DNA of 64,000 nt from Bombus terrestris. Lineage: Eukaryota; Arthropoda; Insecta; Hymenoptera; Apidae. Shown piece after piece: positions 50,810 to 62,978 of this stretch (within the stretch, counting starts at the first letter, position 1; the number at the start of each line of letters is the position of its first letter). The DNA lies in contig NW_025963553.1 of NCBI RefSeq assembly GCF_910591885.1, positions 4,836,001 to 4,900,000 of the forward strand, written 5' to 3'. Under the pieces are notes generated by a model, which was not told where the DNA came from, ran no database searches, and saw only the letters and a list, made by a program, of their open reading frames with translations. The translations under genes were made by a program, and so were the position numbers.

Positions 50810-51228
50810 TTGTGATCGTTGCTCGCTCGCTCCGCTCGCTCGTAAAAATTTAGTCCAACCTCACATCCGATCCGACACGTTCGCAAATTCGAAATAAGTC
50901 GCCACCATATCGAATAATGAACGCAAGATGGATTGGTTTTAGGTTACGCTATAGTTTTCGAGCGAGCGCAGCGAACGAGAGACGCGTAAAGGTGTGTCAC
51001 AATCCAACGGTTTGGCACATACGGACATTGAAACATTCGCACCAGCCCGAGGAGCCGGAAGTCTTTATCCTATTGCCTGCTGACAAATGTTTACAGTTTG
51101 TGAATAGTTTCAGATAAATAGTACTATTTCCACATACTACAGTGCAATGTGATGTCCGAAGTGGCTGACAAAATTAGGTACTAACACGATATATATGCAT
51201 ATTGCAAAGTGTATGTATACCTTGCAAA
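50810..51228 (+). repeat. K monomer at a duplication joint
   Basis: This K copy has TTTCAGATAAAT and a short AAAGTGTATG tail that leads into TTGCTGGCTCG, the start of the Q copy at 51229. In the parallel position after the downstream copy of the eleven-monomer segment the monomer at 62979 is L-like instead, so the end of that duplication falls here. Confidence 0.8.
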
Positions 51229-54200
51229 TTGTGATCGTTGCTGGCTCGCTCCGCTCGCTCGTAAAAATTTAGTCCAACCTCACATCCGATCCGACACGTT
51301 CGCAGATTCGAAATAAGTCGCCACCATATCGAATGACTAACGCAAGAGGGATTGGTTTTAGGTTAGGCTATAGTTTTCGAGCGAGCGCAGCGAACGAGAG
51401 ACGCGTAAAGGTGTGTCACAATCCAACGGTTTGGCACATACGGACATTGAAACATTCGCTCCAGCCCGAGGAGCCGGAAGTCTTTATCCTATTGCCTGCT
51501 GACAAATGTTTACAGTTTGTGAATAGTTTCACATAAATAGTACTATTTCCACATACTACAGTCCAATGTGATGTCCGAAGTGGCTGACAAAATTAGGTAC
51601 TAACACGAAATATATGCAAGGCAATATAAGGTATATGTATACCTTGCAAATTGTGATCGTTGCTCGCTCGCTCCGCTCGCTCGTAAAAATTTAGTCCAAC
51701 CTCACATCCGATCCGACACGTTCGCAAATTCGAAATAAGTCGCCACCATATCGAATAATGAACGCAAGATGGATTGGTTTTAGGTTACGCTATAGTTTTC
51801 GAGCGAGCGCAGCGAGCGAGAGACGCGTAAAGGTGTGTCACAATCCAACGGTTTGGCACATACGGACATTGAAACATTCGCACCAGCCCGAGGAGCCGGA
51901 AGTCTTTATCCTATTGCCTGCTGACAAATGTTTACAGTTTGTGAATAGCTTCACATAAATAGTACTATTTCCACATACTACAGGGCAATGTGATGTCCGA
52001 AGTGGCTGACGAAATTAGGTACTAACACTATATATATGCATATTGCAAGGTATATGTATATCTTGCATATTGTGATCGATGCTCGCTCGCTCCGCTCGCT
52101 CGTAAAAATTTAGTCCAACCTCACATCCGATCCGACACGTTCGCAAATTCGAAATAAGTCGCAACCATATCGAATAATGAACGCAAGATGGATTGGTTTT
52201 AGGTTACGCTATAGTTTTCGAGCGAACGCAGCGAGCGAGAGACGCGTAGAGGTGTGTCACAATCCAACGGATTGGCACATACTGACATTGAAACATTCGC
52301 ACCAGCCCGAGGAGCCGGAAGTCTTTATCATATTGCCTACTGACAAATGTTTACAGTTTGTGAATAGTTTCACATAAATAGTACTATTTCCACATACTAC
52401 AGTGCAATGTGATGTCCGAAGTGGCTGACAAAATTAGGTACTAACACGATATATATGCATATTGCAAAGTGTATGTATACCTTGCAAATTGTGATCGTTG
52501 CTCGCTCGCTCCGCTCGCTCGTAAAAACTTAGTCCAACCTCACATCCGATCCGACACGTTCGCAAATTCGAAATAAGTCGCCTTCATATCGAATGACTAA
52601 CGCAAGAGGGATTGGTTTTAGGTTAGGCTATAGTTTTCGAGCGAGCGCAGCGAGCGAGAGACGCGTAAAGGTGTATCACAATCTAACGGTTTGGCACATA
52701 CGGACATTGAAACTTTCGCACCAGCCAGAGGAGCCGGAAGTATTTATCCTATTGCCTGCTGACAAATGTTTACAGTTTGTGAATAGTTTCAGATAAATAG
52801 TACTATTTCCACATACTACAGTCCAATGTGATGTCCGAAGTGGCTAACAAAATTAGGTACTAACACGATATATATGCATATTGCAAGGTATATGTATACC
52901 TTGCAAATTGTGATCGTTGCTCGCTCGCTCCGCTCGCTCGTAAAAATTTAGTCCAACCTCACATCCGATCCGACACGTTCGCAAATTCGAAATAAGTCGC
53001 CACCATATCGAATAATGAACGCAAGATGGATTGGTTTTAGGTTACGCTATAGTTTTCGAGCGAGCGCAGCGAACGAGAGACGCGTAAAGGTGTGTCACAA
53101 TCCAACGGTTTGGCACATACGGACATTGAAACATTCGCACCAGCCCGAGGAGCCGGAAGTCTTTATCCTATTGCCTGCTGACAAATGTTTACAGTTTGTG
53201 AATAGTTTCACATAAATAGTACTATTTCCACATACTACAGGGCAATGTGATGTCCGAAGTGGCTGACGAAATTAGGTACTAACACTATATATATGCATAT
53301 TGCAAGGTATATGTATACCTTGCATATTGTGATCGTTGCTCGCTCGCTCCGCTCGCTCGTAAAAATTTAGTCCAACCTCACATCCGATCCGACACGTTCG
53401 CAAATTCGAAATAAGTCGCCACCATATCGAATAATGAACGCAAGATGGATTGGTTTTAGGTTACGCTATAGTTTTCGAGCGAGCGCAGCGAACGAGAGAC
53501 GCGTAAAGGTGTGTCACAATCCAACGGTTTGGCACATACGGACATTGAAACATTCGCACCAGCCAGAGGAGCCGGAAGTACTTATCGTATTGCCTGCTGA
53601 CAAATGTTTACAGTTTGTGAATAGTTTCACATAAATAGTACTATTTCCACATACTACAGTGCAATGTGATGTCCGAAGTGGCTGACGAAATTAGGTACTA
53701 ACACTATATATATGCATATTGCAAGGTATATGTATACCTTGCATATTGTGATCGATGCTAGCTCGCTCCGCTCGCTCGTAAAAATTTAGTCCAACCTCAC
53801 ATCCGATCCGACACGTTCGCAAATTCGAAATAAGTCGCCACCATATCGAATAATGAACGCAAGATGGATTGGTTTTAGGTTACGCTATAGTTTTCGAGCG
53901 AACGCAGCGAGCGAGAGACGCGTAAAGGTGTGTCACAATCCAACGGTTTGGCACATACTGACATTGAAACATTCGCACCAGCCCGAGGAGCCGGAAGTCT
54001 TTATCATATTGCCTACTGACAAATGTTTACAGTTTGTGAATAGTTTCACATAAATAGTACTATTTCCACATACTACAGTGCAATGTGATGTCCGAAGTGG
54101 CTGACAAAATTAGGTACTAACACGATATATATGCATATTGCAAGGTATATGTATACCTTGCAAATTGTGATCGTTGCCTGCTCGCTCCGCTCGCTCGTAA

Positions 54201-55005
54201 AAATTTAGTCCAACCTCACATCCGATCCGACACGTTCGCAAATTCGAAATAAGTCGCCTTCATATCGAATGACTAACGCAAGAGGGATTGGTATTAGGTT
54301 AGGCTATAGTTTTCGAGCGAGCGCAGCGAGCGAGAGACGCGTAAAGGTGTATCACAACCTAACGGTTTGGCTCATACGGACATTGAAACATTCGCACCAG
54401 CCAGAGGAGCCGGAAGTACTTATCGTATTGCCTGCTGACAAATGTTTACAGTTTGTGAATAGTGTCACATAAATAGTACTATTTCCACATACTACAGTGC
54501 AATGTGATGTCCGAAGTGGCTGACAAAATTAGGTACTAACACGATATATATGCATATTGCAAAGTGTATGTATACCTTGCAAATTGTGATCGTTGCTCGC
54601 TCGCTCCGCTCGCTCGTAAAAATTTAGTCCAACCTCACATCCGATCCGACACGTTCGCAGATTCGAAATAAGTCGCCACCATATCGAATGACTAACGCAA
54701 GAGGGATTGGTTTTAGGTTAGGCTATAGTTTTCGAGCGAGCGCAGCGAACGAGAGACGCGTAAAGGTGTGTCACAATCCAACGGTTTGGCACATACGGAC
54801 ATTGAAACATTCGCTCCAGCCCGAGGAGCCGGAAGTCTTTATCCTATTGCCTGCTGACAAATGTTTACAGTTTGTGAATAGTTTCACATAAATAGTACTA
54901 TTTCCACATACTACAGTCCAATGTGATGTCCGAAGTGGCTGACAAAATTAGGTACTAACACGAAATATATGCAAGGCAATATAAGGTATATGTATACCTT
55001 GCAAA
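51229..55005 (+). repeat. Nine-monomer segment, copy 2 (of 43675-47451)
   Basis: Monomers start at 51229 (Q), 51651 (K), 52070 (P with CGTAGAGG), 52489 (D with GAAACTTTCG), 52908 (K), 53327 (K, L-patch), 53746 (P), 54165 (L) and 54584 (Q). Each lies 7554 bp after its counterpart. Shared rare states include TATATCTTGCATATTG before the P copy, TCGCAACCATATCG, TTTCAGATAAAT, TGCTAGCTCG at P and TTGCCTGCTCG at L. I noted few differences, for example CACAACCTAACGG near 54355, which is CACAATCTAACGG in copy 1. Confidence 0.87.
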
Positions 55006-57522
55006 TTGTGATCGTTGCTCGCTCGCTCCGCTCGCTCGTAAAAATTTAGTCCAACCTCACATCCGATCCGACACGTTCGCAAATTCGAAATAAGTCGCCA
55101 CCATATCGAATAATGAACGCAAGATGGATTGGTTTTAGGTTACGCTATAGTTTTCGAGCGAGCGCAGCGAGCGAGAGACGCGTAAAGGTGTGTCACAATC
55201 CAACGGTTTGGCACATACGGACATTGAAACATTCGCACCAGCCCGAGGAGCCGGAAGTATTTATCCTATTGCCTGCTGACAAATGTTTACAGTTTGTGAA
55301 TAGTTTCAGATAAATCGTACTATTTCCACATACTACAGTCCAATGTGATGTCCGAAGTGGCTAACAAAATTAGGTACTAACACGATATATATGCATATTG
55401 CAAGGTATATGTATACCTTGCAAATTGTGATCGTTGCTCGCTCGCTCCGCTCGCTCGTAAAAATTTAGTCCAACCTCACATCCGATCCGACACGTTCGCA
55501 AATTCGAAATAAGTCGCCACCATATCGAATAATGAACGCAAGATGGATTGGTTTTAGGTTACGCTATAGTTTTCGAGCGAGCGCAGCGAACGAGAGACGC
55601 GTAAAGGTGTGTCACAATCCAACGGTTTGGCACATACGGACATTGAAACATTCGCACCAGCCCGAGGAGCCGGAAGTCTTTATCCTATTGCCTGCTGACA
55701 AATGTTTACAGTTTGTGAATAGTTTCACATAAATAGTACTATTTCCACATACTACAGGGCAATGTGATGTCCGAAGTGGCTGACGAAATTAGGTACTAAC
55801 ACTATATATATGCATATTGCAAGGTATATGTATACCTTGCATATTGTGATCGTTGCTCGCTCGCTCCGCTCGCTCGTAAAAATTTAGTCCAACCTCACAT
55901 CCGATCCGACACGTTCGCAAATTCGAAATAACTCGCCACCATATCGAATAATGAACGCAAGATGGATTGGTTTTAGGTTACGCTATAGTTTTCGAGCGAG
56001 CGCAGCGAACGAGAGACGCGTAAAGGTGTGTCACAATCCAACGGTTTGGCACATACGGACATTGAAACATTCGCACCAGCCAGAGGAGCCGGAAGTACTT
56101 ATCGTATTGCCTGCTGACAAATGTTTGCAGTTTGTGAATAGTTTCACATAAATAGTACTATTTCCACATACTACAGTGCAATGTGATGTCCGAAGTGGCT
56201 GACGAAATTAGGTACTAACACTATATATATGCATATTGCAAGGTATATGTATACCTTGCATATTGTGATCGATGCTAGCTCGCTCCGCTCGCTCGTAAAA
56301 ATTTAGTCCAACCTCACATCCGATCCGACACGTTCGCAAATTCGAAATAAGTCGCCACCATATCGAATAATGAACGCAAGATGGATTGGTTTTAGGTTAC
56401 GCTATAGTTTTCGAGCGAACGCAGCGAGCGAGAGACGCGTAAAGGTGTGTCACAATCCAACGGTTTGGCACATACTGACATTGAAACATTCGCACCAGCC
56501 CGAGGAGCCGGAAGTCTTTATCATATTGCCTACTGACAAATGTTTACAGTTTGTGAATAGTTTCACATAAATAGTACTATTTCCACATACTACAGTGCAA
56601 TGTGATGTCCGAAGTGGCTGACAAAATTAGGTACTAACACGATATATATGCATATTGCAAGGTATATGTATACCTTGAAAATTGTGATCGTTGCCTGCTC
56701 GCTCCGCTCGCTCGTAAAAATTTAGTCCAACCTCACATCCGATCCGACACGTTCGCAAATTCGAAATAAGTCGCCTTCATATCGAATGACTAACGCAAGA
56801 GGGATTGGTATTAGGTTAGGCTATAGTTTTCGAGCGAGCGCAGCGAGCGAGAGACGCGTAAAGGTGTATCACAATCTAACGGTTTGGCTCATACGGACAT
56901 TGAAACATTCGCACCAGCCAGAGGAGCCGGAAGTACTTATCGTATTGCCTGCTGACAAATGTTTACAGTTTGTGAATAGTGTCACATAAATAGTACTATT
57001 TCCACATACTACAGTGCAATGTGATGTCCGAAGTGGCTGACAAAATTAGGTACTAACACGATATATATGCATATTGCAAAGTGTATGTATACCTTGCAAA
57101 TTGTGATCGTTGCTCGCTCGCTCCGCTCGCTCGTAAAAATTTAGTCCAACCTCACATCCGATCCGACACGTTCGCAGATTCGAAATAAGTCGCCACCATA
57201 TCGAATGACTAACGCAAGAGGGATTGGTTTTAGGTTAGGCTATAGTTTTCGAGCGAGCGCAGCGAACGAGAGACGCGTAAAGGTGTGTCACAATCCAACG
57301 GTTTGGCACATACGGACATTGAAACATTGGCTCCAGCCCGAGGAGCCGGAAGTCTTTATCCTATTGCCTGCTGACAAATGTTTACAGTTTGTGAATAGTT
57401 TCACATAAATAGTACTATTTCCACATACTACAGTCCAATGTGATGTCCGAAGTGGCTGACAAAGTTAGGTACTAACACGAAATATATGCAAGGCAATATA
57501 AGGTATATGTATACCTTGCAAA
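55006..57522 (+). repeat. K-K-K-P-L-Q hexamer, a further copy of the P-L-Q module
   Basis: Monomers start at 55006 (K with TTTCAGATAAATCG), 55425 (K), 55844 (K, L-patch), 56263 (P), 56682 (L) and 57101 (Q, long). The K-K-P-L-Q part matches 52908-55005 at an offset of 2517 bp (six monomers). Private changes include AATAACTCGCC near 55929, GTTTGCAG near 56125, CCTTGAAAATTG near 56685, CATTGGCTCC near 57326 and AAAGTTAGG near 57462. Confidence 0.85.
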
Positions 57523-58360
57523 TTGTGATCGTTGCTCGCTCGCTCCGCTCGCTCGTAAAAATTTAGTCCAACCTCACATCCGATCCGACACGTTCGCAAA
57601 TTCGAAATAAGTCGCCACCATATCGAATAATGAACGCAAGATGGATTGGTTTTAGGTTACGCTATAGTTTTCGAGCGAACGCAGCGAGCGAGAGACGCGT
57701 AGAGGTGTGTCACAATCCAACGGATTGGCACATACTGACATTGAAACATTCGCACCAGCCCGAGGAGCCGGAAGTCTTTATCATATTGCCTACTGACAAA
57801 TGTTTACAGTTTGTGAATAGTTTCACATAAATAGTACTATTTCCACATACTACAGTGCAATGTGATGTCCGAAGTGGCTGACAAAATTAGGTACTAACAC
57901 GATATATATGCATATTGCAAAGTGTATGTATACCTTGCAAATTGTGATCGTTGCTCGCTCGCTCCGCTCGCTCGTAAAAACTTAGTCCAACCTCACATCC
58001 GATCCGACACGTTCGCAAATTCGAAATAAGTCGCCTTCATATCGAATGACTAACGCAAGAGGGATTGGTTTTAGGTTAGGCTATAGTTTTCGAGCGAGCG
58101 CAGCGAGCGAGAGACGCGTAAAGGTGTATCACAATCTAACGGTTTGGCACATACGGACATTGAAACTTTCGCACCAGCCAGAGGAGCCGGAAGTATTTAT
58201 CCTATTGCCTGCTGACAAATGTTTACAGTTTGTGAATAGTTTCAGATAAATAGTACTATTTCCACATACTACAGTCCAATGTGATGTCCGAAGTGGCTGA
58301 CGAAATTAGGTACTAACACTATATATATGCATATTGCAAGGTATATGTATACCTTGCATA
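57523..58360 (+). repeat. P-D dimer, third copy
   Basis: The P copy (57523) carries CGTAGAGG and CGGATTGG and the D copy (57942) carries GAAACTTTCG and TTTCAGATAAAT, as at 44516-45353 and 52070-52907. The D tail is hybrid: after CAGTCCAATG it reads GCTGACGAAATT, CACTATATATATG and CCTTGCATATTG, leading into P at 58361 instead of K. The joint to the eleven-monomer segment therefore lies inside this tail, between about 58279 and 58300. Confidence 0.85.
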
Positions 58361-61300
58361 TTGTGATCGATGCTAGCTCGCTCCGCTCGCTCGTAAAAAT
58401 TTAGTCCAACCTCACATCCGATCCGACACGTTCGCAAATTCGAAATAAGTCGCCACCATATCGAATAATGAACGCAAGATGGATTGGTTTTAGGTTACGC
58501 TATAGTTTTCGAGCGAACGCAGCGAGCGAGAGACGCGTAAAGGTGTGTCACAATCCAACGGTTTGGCACATACTGACATTGAAACATTCGCACCAGCCCG
58601 AGGAGCCGGAAGTCTTTATCATATTGCCTACTGACAAATGTTTACAGTTTGTGAATAGTTTCACATAAATAGTACTATTTCCACATACTACAGTGCAATG
58701 TGATGTCCGAAGTGGCTGACAAAATTAGGTACTAACACGATATATATGCATATTGCAAGGTATATGTATACCTTGCAAATTGTGATCGTTGCCTGCTCGC
58801 TCCGCTCGCTCGTAAAAATTTAGTCCAACCTCACATCCGATCCGACACGTTCGCAAATTCGAAATAAGTCGCCTTCATATCGAATGACTAACGCAAGAGG
58901 GATTGGTATTAGGTTAGGCTATAGTTTTCGAGCGAGCGCAGCGAGCGAGAGACGCGTAAAGGTGTATCACAATCTAACGGTTTGGCTCATACGGACATTG
59001 AAACATTCGCACCAGCCAGAGGAGCCGGAAGTACTTATCGTATTGCCTGCTGACAAATGTTTACAGTTTGTGAATAGTGTCACATAAATAGTACTATTTC
59101 CACATACTACAGTGCAATGTGATGTCCGAAGTGGCTGACAAAATTAGGTACTAACACGATATATATGCATATTGCAAAGTGTATGTATACCTTGCAAATT
59201 GTGATCGTTGCTCGCTCGCTCCGCTCGCTCGTAAAAATTTAGTCCAACCTCACATCCGATCCGACACGTTCGCAGATTCGAAATAAGTCGCCACCATATC
59301 GAATGACTAACGCAAGAGGGATTGGTTTTAGGTTAGGCTATAGTTTTCGAGCGAGCGCAGCGAACGAGAGACGCGTAAAGGTGTGTCAGAATCCAACGGT
59401 TTGGCACATACGGACATTGAAACATTCGCTCCAGCCCGAGGAGCCGGAAGTCTTTATCCTATTGCCTGCTGACAAATGTTTACAGTTTGTGAATAGTTTC
59501 ACATAAATAGTACTATTTCCACATACTACAGTCCAATGTGATGTCCGAAGTGGCTGACAAAATTAGGTACTAACACGAAATATATGCAAGGCAATATAAG
59601 GTATATGTATACCTTGCAAATTGTGATCGTTGCTCGCTCGCTCCGCTCGCTCGTAAAAATTTAGTCCAACCTCACATCCGATCCGACACGTTCGCAAATT
59701 CGAAATAAGTCGCCACCATATCGAATAATGAACGCAAGATGGATTGGTTTTAGGTTACGCTATAGTTTTCGAGCGAGCGCAGCGAACGAGAGACGCGTAA
59801 AGGTGTGTCACAATCCAACGGTTTGGCACATACGGACATTGAAACATTCGCACCAGCCCGAGGAGCCGGAAGTCTTTATCCTATTGCCTGCTGACAAATG
59901 TTTACAGTTTGTGAATAGTTTCACATAAATAGTACTATTTCCACATACTACAGGGCAATGTGATGTCCGAAGTGGCTGACAAAATTAGGTACTAACACGA
60001 AATATATGCAAGGCAATATAAGGTATATGTATACCTTGCAAATTGTGATCGTTGCTCGCTCGCTCCGCTCGCTCGTAAAAATTTAGTCCAACCTCACATC
60101 CGATCCGACACGTTCGCAAATTCGAAATAAGTCGCCACCATATCGAATAATGAACGCAAGATGGATTGGTTTTAGGTTACGCTATAGTTTTCGAGCGAGC
60201 GCAGCGAACGAGAGACGCGTAAAGGTGTGTCACAATCCAACGGTTTGGCACATACGGACATTGAAACATTCGCACCAGCCCGAGGAGCCGGAAGTCTTTA
60301 TCCTATTGCCTGCTGACAAATGTTTACAGTTTGTGAATAGTTTCAGATAAATAGTACTATTTCCACATACTACAGGGCAATGTGATGTCCGAAGTGACTG
60401 ACGAAATTAGGTACTAACACTATATATATGCGTATTGCAAGGTATATGTATACCTTGCAAATTGTGATCGTTGCTCGCTCGCTCCGCTCGCTCGTAAAAA
60501 TTTAGTCCAACCTCACATCCGATCCGACACGTTCGCAAATTCGAAATAAGTCGCCACCATATCGAATAATGAACGCAAGATGGATTGGTTTTAGGTTACG
60601 CTATAGTTTTCGAGCGAGCGCAGCGAACGAGAGACGCGTAAAGGTGTGTCACAATCCAACGGTTTGGCACATACGGACATTGAAACATTCGCACCAGCCC
60701 GAGGAGCCGGAAGTCTTTATCCTATTGCCTGCTGACAAATGTTTACAGTTTGTGAATAGTTTCACATAAATAGTACTATTTCCACATACTACAGTCCAAT
60801 GTGATGTCCGAAGTGGCTAACAAAATTGGGTACTAACACGATATATATGCATATTGCAAGGTATATGTATACCTTGCAAATTGTGATCGTTGCTCCCTCG
60901 CTCCGCTCGCTCGTAAAAATTTAGTCCAACCTCACATCCGATCCGACACGTTCGCAAATTCGAAATAAGTCGCCACCATATGGAATAATGAACGCAAGAT
61001 GGATTGGTTTTAGGTTACGCTATAGTTTTCGAGCGAGCGCAGCGAACGAGAGACGCGTAAAGGTGTGTCACAATCCAACGGTTTGGCACATACTGACATT
61101 GAAACATTCGCACCAGCCCGAGGAGCCGCAAGTCTTTATCATATTGCCTACTGACAAATGTTTACAGTTTGTGAATAGTTTCACATAAATAGTACTATTT
61201 CCACATACTACAGTGCAATGTGATGTCCGAAGTGGCTGACAAAATTAGGTACTAACACGATATATATGCATATTGCAAGGTATATGTATACCTTGCAAAT

Positions 61301-62978
61301 TGTGATCGTTGCTCGCTCGCTCCGCTCGCTCGTAAAAATTTAGTCCAACCTCACATCCGATCCGACACGTTCGCAAATTCGAAATAAGTCGCCACCATAT
61401 CGAATAATGAACGCAAGAGGGATTGGTTTTATGTTACGCTATAGTTTTCGAGCGAGCGCAGCGAACGAGAGACGCGTAAAGGTGTGTCACAATCTAACGG
61501 TTTGGCACATACGGACATTGAAACATTCGCACCAGCCAGAGGAGCCGGAAGTATTTATCCTATTGGCTGCTGACAAATGTTTACAGTTTGTGAATAGTTT
61601 CACATAAATAGTACTATTTCCACATACTACAGTCCATTGTGATGTCCGAAGTGGCTAACAAAATTAGGTACTAACACGATATATATGCATATTGCAAGGT
61701 ATATGTATACCTTGCAAATTGTGATCGTTGCTCGCTCGCTCCGCTCGCTCGTAAAAATTTAGTCCAACCTCACATCCGATCCGACACGTTCGCAAATTCG
61801 AAATAAGTCGCCACCATATGGAATAATGAACGCAAGAGGGATTGGTTTTAGGTTAGGCTATAGTTTTCGAGCGAGCGCAGCGAACGAGAGACGCGTAAAG
61901 GTGTGTCACAATCCAACAGTTTGGCACATACGGACATTGAAACATTCGCACCAGCCCGAGGAGCCGGAAGTCTTTATCCTACTGCCTGCTGACAAATGTT
62001 TACAGTTTGTGAATAGTTTCACATAAATAGTACTATTTCCACATACTACAGTCCAATGTGATGTCCGAAGTGGCTGACAAAATTAGGTACTAACACGAAA
62101 TATATGCAAGGCAATATAAGGTATATGTATACCTTGCAAATTGTGATCGTTGCTCGCTCGCTCCGCTCGCTCGTAAAAATTTAGTCCAACCTCACATCCG
62201 ATCCGACACGTTCGCAAATTCGAAATAAGTCGCCACCATATCGAATAATGAACGCCAGATGGATTGGTTTTAGGTTACGCTATAGTTTTCGAGCGAGCGC
62301 AGCGAACGAGAGACGCGTAAAGGTGTGTCACAATCCAACGGTTTGGCACATACGGACATTGAAACATTCGCACCAGCCCGAGGAGCCGGAAGTCTTTATC
62401 CTATTGCCTGCTGACAAATGTTTACAGTTTGTGAATAGTTTCACATAAATAGTACTATTTCCACATACTACAGGGCAATGTGATGTCCGAAGTGGCTGAC
62501 GAAATTAGGTACTAACACTATATATATGCATATTGCAAGGTATATGTATACCTTGCATATTGTGATCGATGCTCGCTCGCTCCGCTCGCTCGTAAAAATT
62601 TAGTCCAACCTCACATCCGATCCGACACGTTCGCAAATTCGAAATAAGTCGCCACCATATGGAATAATGAACGCAAGAGGGATTGGTTTTAGGTTAGGCT
62701 ATAGTTTTCGAGCGAGCGCAGCGAACGAGAGACGCGTAAAGGTGTGTCACAATCCAACAGTTTGGCACATACGGACATTGAAACATTCGCACCAGCCCGA
62801 GGAGCCGGAAGTCTTTATCATATTGCCTACTGACAAATGTTTACAGTTTGTGAATAGTTTCACATAAATAGTACTATTTCCACATACTACAGTGCAATGT
62901 GATGTCCGAAGTGGCTGACAAAATTAGGTACTAACACGATATATATGCATACTGCAAAGTGTATGTATACCTTGCAAA
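58361..62978 (+). repeat. Eleven-monomer segment, copy 2 (of 46192-50809)
   Basis: Monomers start at 58361 (P), 58780 (L), 59199 (Q), 59621 (K, long), 60043 (K), 60462 (K), 60881 (P'), 61300, 61719 (long), 62141 (K) and 62560 (P'-like), each 12169 bp after its counterpart and with identical lengths. Shared rare states include TTGCTCCCTCG, GCCGCAAG, TATTGGCTGC, CAGTCCATTG and CCAACAGTTTGG. Differences seen include GTGTCAGAATCC near 59391, ATGCGTATTG near 60430 and ATACTGCAAAG near 62949. Confidence 0.88.
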
